From Rhodococcus tibetensis (GTDB taxonomy: Bacteria; Actinomycetota; Actinomycetes; Mycobacteriales; Mycobacteriaceae), in NCBI RefSeq assembly GCF_024438035.1, contig NZ_JANFQF010000015.1, forward strand, positions 1 through 64,000: 64,000 bases of DNA. The letters are read 5' to 3'. The notes beneath the pieces are model-generated. The model saw only the letters and a list, made by a program, of their open reading frames with translations. It did not search any database and was not told the DNA's origin. Below, piece after piece: positions 45,145 through 54,900 of this stretch. Position 1 is the stretch's first letter. Each line of letters starts with the position of its first letter. Both the position numbers and the translations under genes were made by a program.

Positions 45145-46386
45145 ATGCCACGGACCCCCGCTCAGGATGTCGAACTCGCGGTCGAGACCCTCGCCGCCGG
45201 CGGCATCGTCGTCGTCGTGGACGACGACGATCGCGAGAACGAAGGCGACCTCGTCGCCGCCGCGGCGGCGATCACTACCCAGCAGATGGCGTTCATCGTC
45301 CGGCACACGACCGGCATCATCTGTGCGCCGATGACGACGCACCGCGCCGACGCGCTCGACCTGCCCCTCATGGTCGAGCGCAACACCGACGCGCACGGCA
45401 CCGCCTTCACCATCACCGTCGATCACGTCTCCACCGGCACCGGCGTCAGCGCCGCAGACCGAACCGCAACGGTGCGGGCCCTCGCCTCCGACGCAACCGT
45501 GCCCGCCGACCTGCGCCGACCCGGCCACATCTTTCCGCTGCGCGCCCGAGAAGGCGGCGTCCTGGCCCGCGCCGGCCACACCGAGGCGACCGTCGACCTG
45601 CTGCGTCTCGCCGGTGCCGGCGACGTAGGAGTCATCGGCGAGATCGTCGCCGAGGACGGATCCATGCGCCGCGGCGCCGACCTGATCGAGTTCGCCCGCG
45701 AGCACGACCTACCGATACTGCGCATCGCCGATCTGGTCCGCTACCGCGCCGCGACCGAACCATTCGTCGAGCTCGTCGCCGAATCCACCATGCCCACCGA
45801 GTTCGGTCAGTTCCGGGCGGTGGCGTTCCGGTCGGTCCTCGACGGGACCGAACACCTCGCGCTGGTCATGGGCGACGTCGCAGCCGCAGGACGCACCCCG
45901 GAAGGAGTGCTGGTGCGGGTGCACAGCGAGTGCCTCACCGGTGACATCCTCGGATCCCTGCGCTGCGACTGCGGAGCCCAGCTCGAACGTGCCCTCGCCG
46001 AGATCGCCCGCGAGGGATGCGGAGTGCTGGTGTACCTGCGGGGCCACGAAGGGCGTGGGATTGGGCTCGCTCACAAGATCCGCGCCTACTCACTGCAGGA
46101 GCAGGGACTCGACACCGTCGATGCCAACCGCGCGCTGGGACTGCCCGACGACTCACGTAGCTACGGTGTCGGCGCACGCATCCTCGCCGACCTCGGCGTC
46201 CGGCGGATGCGGCTGATCACCAACAACCCCAGCAAACTCGGTGGTCTGGAAGGTTACTCGATCGACATCGTCGGCCGCGTGGCACTCCCCACCGTGATCA
46301 CCGTCCACAACGTGCGGTATCTGCGCGCGAAGCGGGACCGAATGGGACACGACCTCGATACCCTCCCGAAAGTGATCGCTACCTGA
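45145..46386 (+). CDS. ribBA: Bifunctional riboflavin biosynthesis protein RibBA
   Basis: The 413-residue product joins DHBP synthase (residues ~1-205; DDDDRENEGDLV and RRPGHIFPLRAREGGVL...GHTEA) to GTP cyclohydrolase II (~210-410; zinc site C-x10-C-x-C in ECLTGDILGSLRCDCG, RGHEGRGIGL). These are the two entry steps of riboflavin synthesis. It lies five bases after the flavin reductase gene with AGGAG upstream. A housekeeping ribBA normally sits with ribH or ribE; here none are present, so it is probably an extra copy that raises flavin supply for the LLM enzymes. Confidence 0.9.
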   Translation: MPRTPAQDVELAVETLAAGGIVVVVDDDDRENEGDLVAAAAAITTQQMAFIVRHTTGIICAPMTTHRADALDLPLMVERNTDAHGTAFTITVDHVSTGTGVSAADRTATVRALASDATVPADLRRPGHIFPLRAREGGVLARAGHTEATVDLLRLAGAGDVGVIGEIVAEDGSMRRGADLIEFAREHDLPILRIADLVRYRAATEPFVELVAESTMPTEFGQFRAVAFRSVLDGTEHLALVMGDVAAAGRTPEGVLVRVHSECLTGDILGSLRCDCGAQLERALAEIAREGCGVLVYLRGHEGRGIGLAHKIRAYSLQEQGLDTVDANRALGLPDDSRSYGVGARILADLGVRRMRLITNNPSKLGGLEGYSIDIVGRVALPTVITVHNVRYLRAKRDRMGHDLDTLPKVIAT

Positions 46387-46398
46387 GAAGGCGGTACG

Positions 46399-46414
46399 TT
46401 GTGATATCCCACAA
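46399..46414. promoter_or_regulatory. Cluster operator-like repeat TTGTGATATCCCACAA
   Basis: Arms TTGTG and CACAA, 53 bp upstream of the regulator's ATG and 13 bp after the ribBA stop. Probably an autoregulation site. Confidence 0.5.
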
Positions 46415-46466
46415 AGGCGGCGGGGTGGAGATACAGCGACTACATCCGCGAAAGTGAGGGACTGGC

Positions 46467-48341
46467 ATGGCACTGCTGCCGAGCATGGGTGTTGAGACGA
46501 TGAGTCCGCATCCCGACGCCACCGGCGAGACAATGCCACCCCCGGCAACCCGCCCCCGCGAACGCGATGTCATCACCGCCTTCGCCGAGATCACCGGTGA
46601 GGCCATCACCGACGCCGACCTCGAACAGCTGCTGCGCTCTGTCTGCGTGAAACTATGCAGCGTGATCGGGGTATCGCGCTCGTCGCTCTACCTCAAGCGA
46701 CCCGACGGTCGCTTCCGCGGCGCCGCCGGGCACTGCGCGGATAAAGGCGACCTCACCGAGGCCGTCAAACGCCAGGAGTCGGGCGTCGCCGGTGACCGGT
46801 TCAGCCGGGAAGTCATCGAAACCGGACGACCGGTACTCATCGATGACGTCACCAACGATCCGCGGCCGCACCGGCGCACCATGGAGCACTGGCGGGTGCG
46901 CGCTATGCTCGGCGTCCCGCTGGTGTTCGACGGCGAGGTCATCGGCCTGCTCTTCGTCGACAACAAGGACCGTGAGCACCTCTACACTCAGGAAGACATC
47001 GAGATCGCCGAGATGTTCGCGCAGCTCAGCGCGCTGTTCATCAGCCAGGCGATGCTCAACGTCCGCTTGCGCAGCCAGGCATCGGAGATCGCCCGCAGCC
47101 GCAACACCCTCGCCTACCTCGCGGACGTGCACCGCAAGCTCACCAACGCCGTCCTCGAAGGCGCTGACATCCACAGCGTGGTGACGCTGCTCAGCGACCT
47201 GTCCGCCAAACCCGTCGTGCTCTACGACGAGGACTTTCGGGTGCTCGCCTGGGCTGCTCCCCCCACACTCGGTCTCGACCGCCCCCCGGCGATCTCCGAG
47301 CAGATCCGGGGGATGCCATCGGTCGAAGCCGAACTCGCCGCGCTGAGCCCGGAACGTCCGTCCGCGGTGGTCCCACCCACCCTGTCCGTCGGCCTCGGCC
47401 GTCGGCACCTGATGTGCCGACTGGTGATCGAAGGCAAACCGAACGGCTACCTCAGTATCGTCGAGGTCGGCCGGTCGCTCGAACAGGTCGACGCGAACCT
47501 CGCCGAGCACGGAGCAACGGTGCTCTCACTGCAGATCCTTTCCGAACGCCGACAGATCGAGACGCAAGGGCAGGCCCGCGACGACTACCTGTCCGACCTG
47601 TTGCGCAACACCCGCGACAAGGAACACCTGTTGCGCCGCGGCCCGCAGTTCGGAATCGACCTGACCCACCCCCACGTACTGGTTCGGTTCACTCTTTCGG
47701 CAGATCCCCGGATGACAGCCTCCGCGGCGCAACGGCTGGTCACTCGCCGCTTCCGAGAGATCCTGGGCATCGACGAACCGGCGGCGGTGAAACTGCCCGG
47801 CAGCATCATCGTGCTCGTACCGTTGCCCGACGGCGGCTCCGCCGAGGAACTCCGGACCGTCCGCGACCGTGTCAGTGAAGTGCAAACCTCGCTGCAGGCA
47901 CACCTCGCTACGGGCGCGACCGTTATCTCCGGAGTGTGCCGCGACGTCACCGACTTCCCGCCGGCCGCGCGCGAGATGCGCGAGGTCGCCGACATCGCGC
48001 GATCGTTCGAGTGGTCCGACGGTGTCCTCGACGTCACCGAGCTCGGACTGTTTCGCGTCGTCGTCAGCTCGGGCCGCGTCAAGGAGGCAGTCCGCTTCGC
48101 CCACGACTACGTCCACGCGGTCCAGGGCGCCGACGACGGAGTTCTCCTCGAGACGTGGCGGGCATTCGTCATCGCGGAGGGACGGGTGCAAGGCGCAGCC
48201 GTCGCACTGAACGTGCACGAGAACACGGTGCGATACAGGATGGGGAAGATCAAGGAAATCACCGGCCTGGACCCGACGAGCCTCGACGTTTTGCTCTCCG
48301 CGCGCCTGGCCTTTCAAATCCTCGACTTCGCAGCTCGCTGA
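46467..48341 (+). CDS. GAF-domain PucR/CdaR-type transcriptional regulator
   Basis: The 624-residue product has a GAF sensory domain at ~50-200 (SRSSLYLKRPDGRFRGAAGH, then MLGVPLVFDGEVIGLLFVDN), a connecting coiled region, a GGDEF-like CdaR middle domain, and a C-terminal PucR helix-turn-helix (AAVALNVHENTVRYRMGKIK, then ITGLDP). These regulators control catabolic genes in response to small metabolites. It lies between the LLM/ribBA genes and the kinase/ACAD pair, with operator-like repeats in front of itself and on both sides, so it is the likely controller of the cluster. ATG 46467 has GAGGGA upstream. Confidence 0.85.
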   Translation: MALLPSMGVETMSPHPDATGETMPPPATRPRERDVITAFAEITGEAITDADLEQLLRSVCVKLCSVIGVSRSSLYLKRPDGRFRGAAGHCADKGDLTEAVKRQESGVAGDRFSREVIETGRPVLIDDVTNDPRPHRRTMEHWRVRAMLGVPLVFDGEVIGLLFVDNKDREHLYTQEDIEIAEMFAQLSALFISQAMLNVRLRSQASEIARSRNTLAYLADVHRKLTNAVLEGADIHSVVTLLSDLSAKPVVLYDEDFRVLAWAAPPTLGLDRPPAISEQIRGMPSVEAELAALSPERPSAVVPPTLSVGLGRRHLMCRLVIEGKPNGYLSIVEVGRSLEQVDANLAEHGATVLSLQILSERRQIETQGQARDDYLSDLLRNTRDKEHLLRRGPQFGIDLTHPHVLVRFTLSADPRMTASAAQRLVTRRFREILGIDEPAAVKLPGSIIVLVPLPDGGSAEELRTVRDRVSEVQTSLQAHLATGATVISGVCRDVTDFPPAAREMREVADIARSFEWSDGVLDVTELGLFRVVVSSGRVKEAVRFAHDYVHAVQGADDGVLLETWRAFVIAEGRVQGAAVALNVHENTVRYRMGKIKEITGLDPTSLDVLLSARLAFQILDFAAR

Positions 48342-48368
48342 ACAGCGCGGACACCTACCCAGAGAGCA

Positions 48369-48384
48369 TTGTAGGAATCCACAA
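48369..48384. promoter_or_regulatory. Cluster operator-like repeat TTGTAGGAATCCACAA
   Basis: Lies 55 bp upstream of the phosphotransferase ATG, in the only gap between the regulator gene and the kinase/ACAD pair. Confidence 0.5.
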
Positions 48385-48438
48385 CAGCCCTCCGAAAAGT
48401 ACAGTGCCACCACAGGACAACGCCGATACGTTCTACCC

Positions 48439-49491
48439 ATGCCGACCGACACCACACACAGCGACCTCCTCGGAGTCGATCTCACCGCAGTGCGGGACTG
48501 GATGGACGCGCAGGGACTGGGGTCCGGCGACCTGACCGCGGTCTCCCCTATCGGAGGCGGGACCCAGAACATCATGCTCGGCTTCGAACGCTCCGGGACC
48601 CGCTATGTCCTGAGACGAGGACCGAAACACCTGCGCCCGCATTCGAACCGCATGATGGTCCGGGAGATGACGCTGCTCCGTGCCTTGTCCGGTACCGCCG
48701 TTCCCCACCCGACGTTCGTCGCCGGCAACGAGAACACCGACGTACTGGGTGCGGCGTTCTACCTGATGCACGCTGTGGACGGCTACAACGCCGCCGAAAG
48801 CCTCTCCCCGGTCCACGCAGCGAACCACAAGCTCCGGCACCGCATGGGCCTGGAAATGATCGACGCGCTCACCGAACTCGGCCGGATCGACCCCCCGGCG
48901 ATCGGACTGACCGACTTCGGCCGACCCGACGGATTCCTCGAACGCCAGGTCCGCCGGTGGAGCAGCGAACTCGAGTCGTACACACTCTTGCCCGGATATC
49001 CCACCGTGTTGCTTCCCGGCGTCGACCGGATCGCCTCGTGGCTCGACGACAACCGGCCCCGGCAATGGTCACCGGGCATCCTGCACGGCGACTACCACGT
49101 CTCCAACGTCATGTTCGACCACGTCGACCCGACAGTAACGGCGATCGTCGACTGGGAGATGGCCACCATCGGCGACCCACTGCTCGACCTCGGGTGGATC
49201 TTCGCGATGTGGCCCGATCATGACGGCGGACCCGATCTACTCGAGAGCCGTCTCGCCGTCGCCGGCGGCCTGCCGACCCGGGCGGAACTCCTCGAGCGGT
49301 ACGCCGCGAACACCGATCGGGACCTGAGCGCGATCGACTGGTACACCGCTCTCGCCGGTTTCAAACTCGGGATCATCCTCGAAGGCACCTACGCCCGCGC
49401 CTGCTCCGGGCAAGCATCCACCGAGGTCGGCGACCGGCTGCACCGGTACGCCGTCCAACTGTTCGAGCGCACCCTGCGCTTCCTCGACTGA
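48439..49491 (+). CDS. APH-family phosphotransferase (4-hydroxyacyl-CoA kinase-like)
   Basis: The 350-residue product has the aminoglycoside phosphotransferase kinase fold: GGGTQNIML near residue 40, the conserved Lys/Arg zone, catalytic loop ILHGDYHVSNVMFD and metal-binding IVDWEMATIGDPLLDLGW. In this subfamily the partner is usually an ACAD, as in human ACAD10/11 (kinase and ACAD in one chain) and Pseudomonas LvaA/LvaC, where the kinase phosphorylates the 4-hydroxyl of an acyl-CoA. The next gene is exactly such an ACAD. Antibiotic resistance is unlikely here. Confidence 0.8.
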   Translation: MPTDTTHSDLLGVDLTAVRDWMDAQGLGSGDLTAVSPIGGGTQNIMLGFERSGTRYVLRRGPKHLRPHSNRMMVREMTLLRALSGTAVPHPTFVAGNENTDVLGAAFYLMHAVDGYNAAESLSPVHAANHKLRHRMGLEMIDALTELGRIDPPAIGLTDFGRPDGFLERQVRRWSSELESYTLLPGYPTVLLPGVDRIASWLDDNRPRQWSPGILHGDYHVSNVMFDHVDPTVTAIVDWEMATIGDPLLDLGWIFAMWPDHDGGPDLLESRLAVAGGLPTRAELLERYAANTDRDLSAIDWYTALAGFKLGIILEGTYARACSGQASTEVGDRLHRYAVQLFERTLRFLD

Positions 49492-49522
49492 CCCACCGCA
49501 CCGCACACCGGAGGTACGAAAC

Positions 49523-50818
49523 ATGGCATGGGAATTCTCCACCGAACCCGAGTTCCAGCAGAAGCTGGACTGGATGACCGCATTCGTGCGTGACGAGATC
49601 CGTCCGCTCGAAACTCTCGAACTGACGTGGCCGCAGCTGCTCGAGGCCATCTCCCCGCTGCAACGTGAGGTCAAGGCCCAGCAGCTGTGGGCCGCACACC
49701 TCGACCCCGAGCTCGGCGGTCAGGGCTACGGTCAGGTCAAGCTCGGCCTGATGCACGAGATCCTCGGTTCCTCTCCACTCGGTCCGCTCGTGTTCGGCTG
49801 CCAGGCACCGGATTCCGGCAACGCTGAAATCCTCGCCGCGGTAGGCACCGACGAGCAGAAACGCCAATGGCTCGGCCCGCTCCTGGCGGGTGAAAAGTAC
49901 TCGGCCTTCGCACTGACCGAACCCGACAACGCCGGCGCCGACCCGACGAACCTGCAGACGACTGCGGTGCGAGACAGCAACAGCTGGATTCTCAACGGAC
50001 ACAAGTGGTTCATCAGCAACGCATCGACCGCCGACTTCGTCATCGTCGTCGCCGTCACCGAACCCGACGCCGAACGGCACCGCCGTGCATCGCAATTCAT
50101 CGTCCCAATCGACGCACCGGGCCTCGATGTGGTACGAGACATCGCGTCGATGGAGAACCCGTCGCCGCGCGAGCACACCTACGGCTCGCACTGCGAGGTA
50201 ATGCTACGCAACGTGCGTGTCGGTAACGACGCGCTGCTCGGCAATCCCGGCGACGGGTTCCTGATCTCCCAAAAGCGCCTCGGTCCCGGGCGTATCCACC
50301 ACTGCATGCGGTGGATCGGTCAGGCCAACCGCGCCTTCGACATGATGTGCGAGCGCGCCACGTACCGCTTCGCGCACGGCAGCGTCCTCGGTGAAAAGCA
50401 GACCGTCCGCAACTGGATCGCCGACTCCGCCGCCGAGATGCAGGCCCTGCGACTGATGACGCTGCAGGCGGCCTGGATGATCGACACCAAGGGCACCAAG
50501 GAGGCCCGCAAGGAGATCGCGATGATCAAGTACTACGGCGCGAAGATCCTGCACGACATCATCGACCGGTCCGTCCAGACCCACGGCTCCCTCGGCTACA
50601 GCTCCGACCTGCCCCTGGACTTCATGTACCGGGCGGCACGTGCAGCGCGCCTGTACGACGGCCCCGACGAGGTGCACCGCGACACCGTCGCCAAGCTCAT
50701 CCTGCGCGGCTACGAGGCCCCCGCCGACCGGATTCCGACCGAGCACGTGCCCACGCGCCGTCGCGCCGCGCAGCAGCGCTACGCCGCGCTGTTCGACGAG
50801 ATCCTGGCCTCAGTCTGA
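49523..50818 (+). CDS. Acyl-CoA dehydrogenase, ACAD10/11-LvaC type
   Basis: The 431-residue flavoprotein has the ACAD domains (FALTEPDNAGADPTNLQTTA, HKWFISNASTADF, MRWIGQANRAFDMM). Where most ACADs have Y-E-G-T, it reads YDGPDEVHRDTVAKL, the D-G-P-D-E-V-H signature of the ACAD10/ACAD11 group. The gene starts 31 bp after the kinase gene, with GGAGG upstream. I infer that it removes phosphate from a 4-phosphoacyl-CoA and rearranges the chain so that beta-oxidation can continue. A strong hairpin ends the operon. Confidence 0.85.
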   Translation: MAWEFSTEPEFQQKLDWMTAFVRDEIRPLETLELTWPQLLEAISPLQREVKAQQLWAAHLDPELGGQGYGQVKLGLMHEILGSSPLGPLVFGCQAPDSGNAEILAAVGTDEQKRQWLGPLLAGEKYSAFALTEPDNAGADPTNLQTTAVRDSNSWILNGHKWFISNASTADFVIVVAVTEPDAERHRRASQFIVPIDAPGLDVVRDIASMENPSPREHTYGSHCEVMLRNVRVGNDALLGNPGDGFLISQKRLGPGRIHHCMRWIGQANRAFDMMCERATYRFAHGSVLGEKQTVRNWIADSAAEMQALRLMTLQAAWMIDTKGTKEARKEIAMIKYYGAKILHDIIDRSVQTHGSLGYSSDLPLDFMYRAARAARLYDGPDEVHRDTVAKLILRGYEAPADRIPTEHVPTRRRAAQQRYAALFDEILASV

Positions 50819-50881
50819 TCCCCACTCTTGCCGGGACGAGGTCCGAGCCGGTGCGGGGCCTCACGACGAATACTCTTTGTA

Positions 50882-50922
50882 GCGCCTCGGGTCTCACGGA
50901 GCGGCGGTCAGACCCGAGGCGC
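50882..50922 (+). terminator. 13-bp perfect hairpin ending the LLM/ACAD cluster
   Basis: Arms GCGCCTCGGGTCT and AGACCCGAGGCGC, loop of 15 nt, 63 bp after the ACAD stop. It separates the cluster from decayed sequence. Confidence 0.65.
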
Positions 50923-51017
50923 GGCCCAGGAGGTCTCCGGACAACCTCACCGCGGACGCACGCACGTGGTACGAACGCTCGCGCTGAACCTTGGAAGTAG
51001 CCGGCAATCGGAAACAA

Positions 51018-51340
51018 TTACCGTCTCTGGTCAGGGTGCTGTGCACCGAGAACGTGGCCGGGCCAGACGCGTTTCGCAAGGGAGAGGACCGGAGGCAGGG
51101 CCGGGTTGTCCGAGGTCGGGCGCCACGCCATGCGCAGATGGATCGGCAGGGTCTCGTCGAGCACCCGCAGGAAGTGCACATGCGGGTCCGTCACGTTCTC
51201 CGCCACGGACGACACCGTCAGGGAGCATCCGACTTCGGCCCCCACCAGCGCCATGGCGGTCCACGAATCGGGTGCCCTCTGCACGATGTCGGGATCGAAC
51301 CCCGCCCCAGGCTCAGTCGGCGCAGCCGGTCACCCAGGAC
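51018..51340 (-). pseudogene. LysR-type regulator, C-terminal fragment
   Basis: The minus strand reads MQRAPDSWTAMALVGAEVGC and then SLTVSSVAENVTDPHVHFLR with PIHLRMAWRPTSDNPAL. This is the end of a LysR substrate-binding domain. Upstream, matching residues sit in another frame (RLRRLSLG) and the DNA-binding domain is absent. The other bases of 50819-51969 show only short frames without recognisable domains. Confidence 0.55.
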
Positions 51341-51969
51341 CGAGCCGGCGTCATGGCCGGACGGGCACTGGTGCGTGACGCCGCCCGGGCCAGCAGCCGG
51401 ACATCCCGGTATCTCGCTGGTGCCCTCGTACACTACCTTCACGCCGCGCATCCACACCGCTCGCACCCAACCCACGAACTGCGGGTCGTGAACTCGTCGA
51501 AATCGGCGATTCCTCGAGCATTGCAACGACTTTCCGGCGCCGATCTATCGCAGCTCCGTCGCCGAAGCGCCCGCGACTGCGAGGAAGCGCACTTGTTCGC
51601 TTACCAGTCGGAGTACGGGGGGGATTCCCCGACTGGGCTGGTCCGATGCGGACGACGCGGTGCCTTGCCATCAGAGACTTCGCCGGTTGCGTGAACGCGA
51701 ACTCGAGGCGATCGGATGCGACCCGAACGCCGCCGACAGCGATGCGGACAGCCTCGAAGCGTTGGTCGAGCTACTTCCCGGCAATGAAAGCGGCCTCGGC
51801 GCCTGCGCAACCAGTTCGGTGGGCACGCCGCCTGATGAACCGAATCCGCCGGGATCGCCTGAGCCGTGACGACCTCGACCCGATTCGACGTCACCCGCTT
51901 CCCCGACGAACACCAGACATTCACCGCAGGTGCCGTACGCCATTGCACCACCCTGTTGGCAGCAACTGG

Positions 51970-54900
51970 TCAGGTCGGTTGCTTCTCCAGGTCGGTGAGA
52001 TACTCGTCCAGGACGGTGGACGCGGTAGCGTCGGCGCGCTCATGCAGGTGTGTGCGGAGACGTCGTGCCAACCGGTTCACCGCAGGTCCGGCGTCGAGCA
52101 CCGGTCGTACCAGCCCGAGTCGAGCGCATTGCTCGGCTAGGGGCAGCAGTTTCGTCAGCGCGGCCTCCTCCTGACCCATGGCGGCCAACACTTCCACCTG
52201 CAGCAGGGCGGCGTTGAGGAATGCCCGCGGGCGGACCCGACGGTCGATTGACGCGACGAGGGCGTGTGCCCGCTCGTAGACCGGCGCGAGGTCCTGATCG
52301 TGGGTGGCCAGTGCCGCCCGGATCGCCGAGTCCTCTTCCAATTCGAAGGTGATGACGGCGATTCCGTTGTTCCGGTCGGGCAGTTGCCGGCTGTCGAGTT
52401 CGAGAATCGGGGTCCCGGAAGCCGCGTGTCCGATTCCGGCTCGAACTCGTTCGTTGGCGATTCGTGCTGCCAAGCGGGGCAAGCGCAGTTGCCCCGCCAG
52501 CCGGGCGCCCTCGTCGAGACGCGACTTCGCCGCGTCCTCGTGCCCGAGCAGGTACTTCAATCGTGCGCCCGTGCCGTAGGTGGCGAGCATGAAGTCGACG
52601 GTGCCGCCCTCGGCGCCCAAGGTGTGGCTGCGGTCGAGGAGTTGGTCGGCGTCGGCGAGGTGGCCCTGTTCGTACAGCAAGTCGCCGACCAGAGCAGCGG
52701 TGAGCCGGGTGCCGTAGCCCAAGCCTTCCTCGGCCTCGGAGACCAGTGCCATAGCGTGCCGGAAGCTCGCCTCAGCCGCCGGGAGATCGAGTTGTTCCCG
52801 TGCTGCGATCCCCGCCATGCAGTATCCGTACATCACGCTGAAGGGCCCGGTGGAGCGCTGGTGGAAAGGCAGCGCCCATTTCTGCCATCGGCGTGCTTCG
52901 TCGAAGTCGAAGCGGTAGATAGCGTGGAAGGACGCGGCGTCGGCGGCTCCGCACAACACCCATGGTCGCAGTGTCTCCGTCCGGGCAATGCATCCCTCGA
53001 CGGCCTCGTCGAGTCCGTCGATCTTGTCGTCGAACACGTTGACCGCGGCCCGGATGAATGTGGCCTCGACCCGCATGTCCGCTGCGGTGCGATCGTCGAC
53101 TCCGTTGTCCAGCGCTGTTTCCGCGGCGGAGAGAAACTGTTCGGCTTCGCGCGGGTGGTGCAGCAGTGCGTGCGCCCACGCGATCGCGATCTGCAGGCGG
53201 GGCTTGTCGGTAGTCGCTTTCGCCGGCAGTTTCGCGGCGAGGCCGAGCAGCGTCCCCATCTGCGACTGCTCGAGCAGATCCATCGCAGCGTCCTCGACCA
53301 ACGCGACAGCGTCCTCCTCGTCACCAGCGAGAAGGTAGTGGTCGACCGACTGGCTGAGAAGGTGCCGGTCCGCGAACCACCCACCTGCTCGCCGATGGAG
53401 CTCGACAACTCGGTCGGGATCGTCACGCTCGAGGCGATGTTGGAGGAATTCGGCGAACAGGTGGTGGTAGCGGAACCACTCCCCCTCTTCGTCGAGCCGG
53501 CGCAAGAACAGGTCCCGTGACTCGATGTCCTCGAGTGCCGCTTGGCCTTCCTGGTTGTCGGTGAGCGCGCGTGCCAAGCTGCCGCACGTCTTCTCGGTGA
53601 TCGACGTTGCGAGGAGGAGATCGAGGGTGCGTCGATCGAGACTGCCGAGGACGTTCTCGGCCAGATACTCGCCGATCGCCCGATTCCCTCCGGTCAGGTG
53701 CTCAATCAGCTCGCGGGGGTTCGGGTGATCACGTAATGCCAGCGAGACCAGTTGCAGTGCCGCCGCCCACCCGTCCGTCGACTGTTCCAGCTCGACGATA
53801 TCGGGTGCGTCCAGATCGAGACCGGAGCGGTCGACGAGCAACTGGGTCGACTCACGGACGCTGAAACGCAGTGCTGCGGAGTCTATTTCAACCAGTTCGT
53901 TGTGCACGCTCATTCTGCTGAGCGGGAGACCGAGGCGGGTGCGGCTGGTGACGATCAAGTGGAGGTGGTGGCAGCCGTGCTCGAGCAGGAATGCCAGCGC
54001 CGACCGTGTGTCCTCGTTGCTCACGCGGTGCCAATCGTCGATGACGAGGGCGACATGCTGGTCAGAGGAATGGAGCTTGTCGATCAATGAGGTGAGTACA
54101 TACCGCTCGCGGCCCGCGCCGTGTACTTCGATTTCGCGCACCAGTTCTCGGCCGAAGGCTGGTTGCGCGACGGCAATGGACTCGATCAGATGGGTGAGGA
54201 ACCAGATGAGCGTGTTGTCGTCGTTGTCTATCGTCAGCCAGGCGGTCGCCACGCCCTCGCTCCGGAGTGCCGCGAGGCGTTGGGCGGCCACTGTGCTCTT
54301 CCCGAACCCCGCGGGTGCGTGGATGAGCACCAGACGCGGACGACCGCTGCGGCGCAGGCGCTCGAGCAGGTGCGTGCGCGCCACCGTCGCCCCCGGTGTG
54401 ACCGGTGGACGGTACTTGGTGGAGGCGCTCGGTGGCGCGGGGTGATCTAGCGGGGTCCCGCCGCCACGTCGATATCGAAGGTATTGCGACACACCGAACG
54501 TGACCTCGTCGGAAGGCCGGAAGGGGCGGTCCTCGTCACCGACGATCGGAAGTGGGATATCCGCCAGTGCGAGACCGATCTGTTCTCCCGCCCGTCGCAG
54601 CGCGGCACCGAGTTCGGCAGCGGTGGTGGGACGGTCCGCGGGGTCTCGGGCCATGGCCGCCTCGATCACGGTGCACACCGCCTCGGGTACTCCCCCGTCG
54701 CGAAGATCGGGCAGCGGTTCCGTTCCGATGCGCATCAGCTGCGCGAAGACCGGCTCCCCACGGCGGCGGGCAAACGCCGGTCGGCCCGCCAGCGCAGTGA
54801 ACAGTGTTGCGCCGAGTCCGTAGACATCCGTGACGGTCGAGGCGTCGGAGCCGCTGAGCAGCTCCGGGGCGGTGTACGCGGGGGATCCGGCCACCAAACC

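Noticed and set aside
48439-49491. Aminoglycoside resistance gene
   Set aside because: The APH fold is present, but the adjacent ACAD with the ACAD10/11 signature makes an acyl-CoA kinase far more likely.
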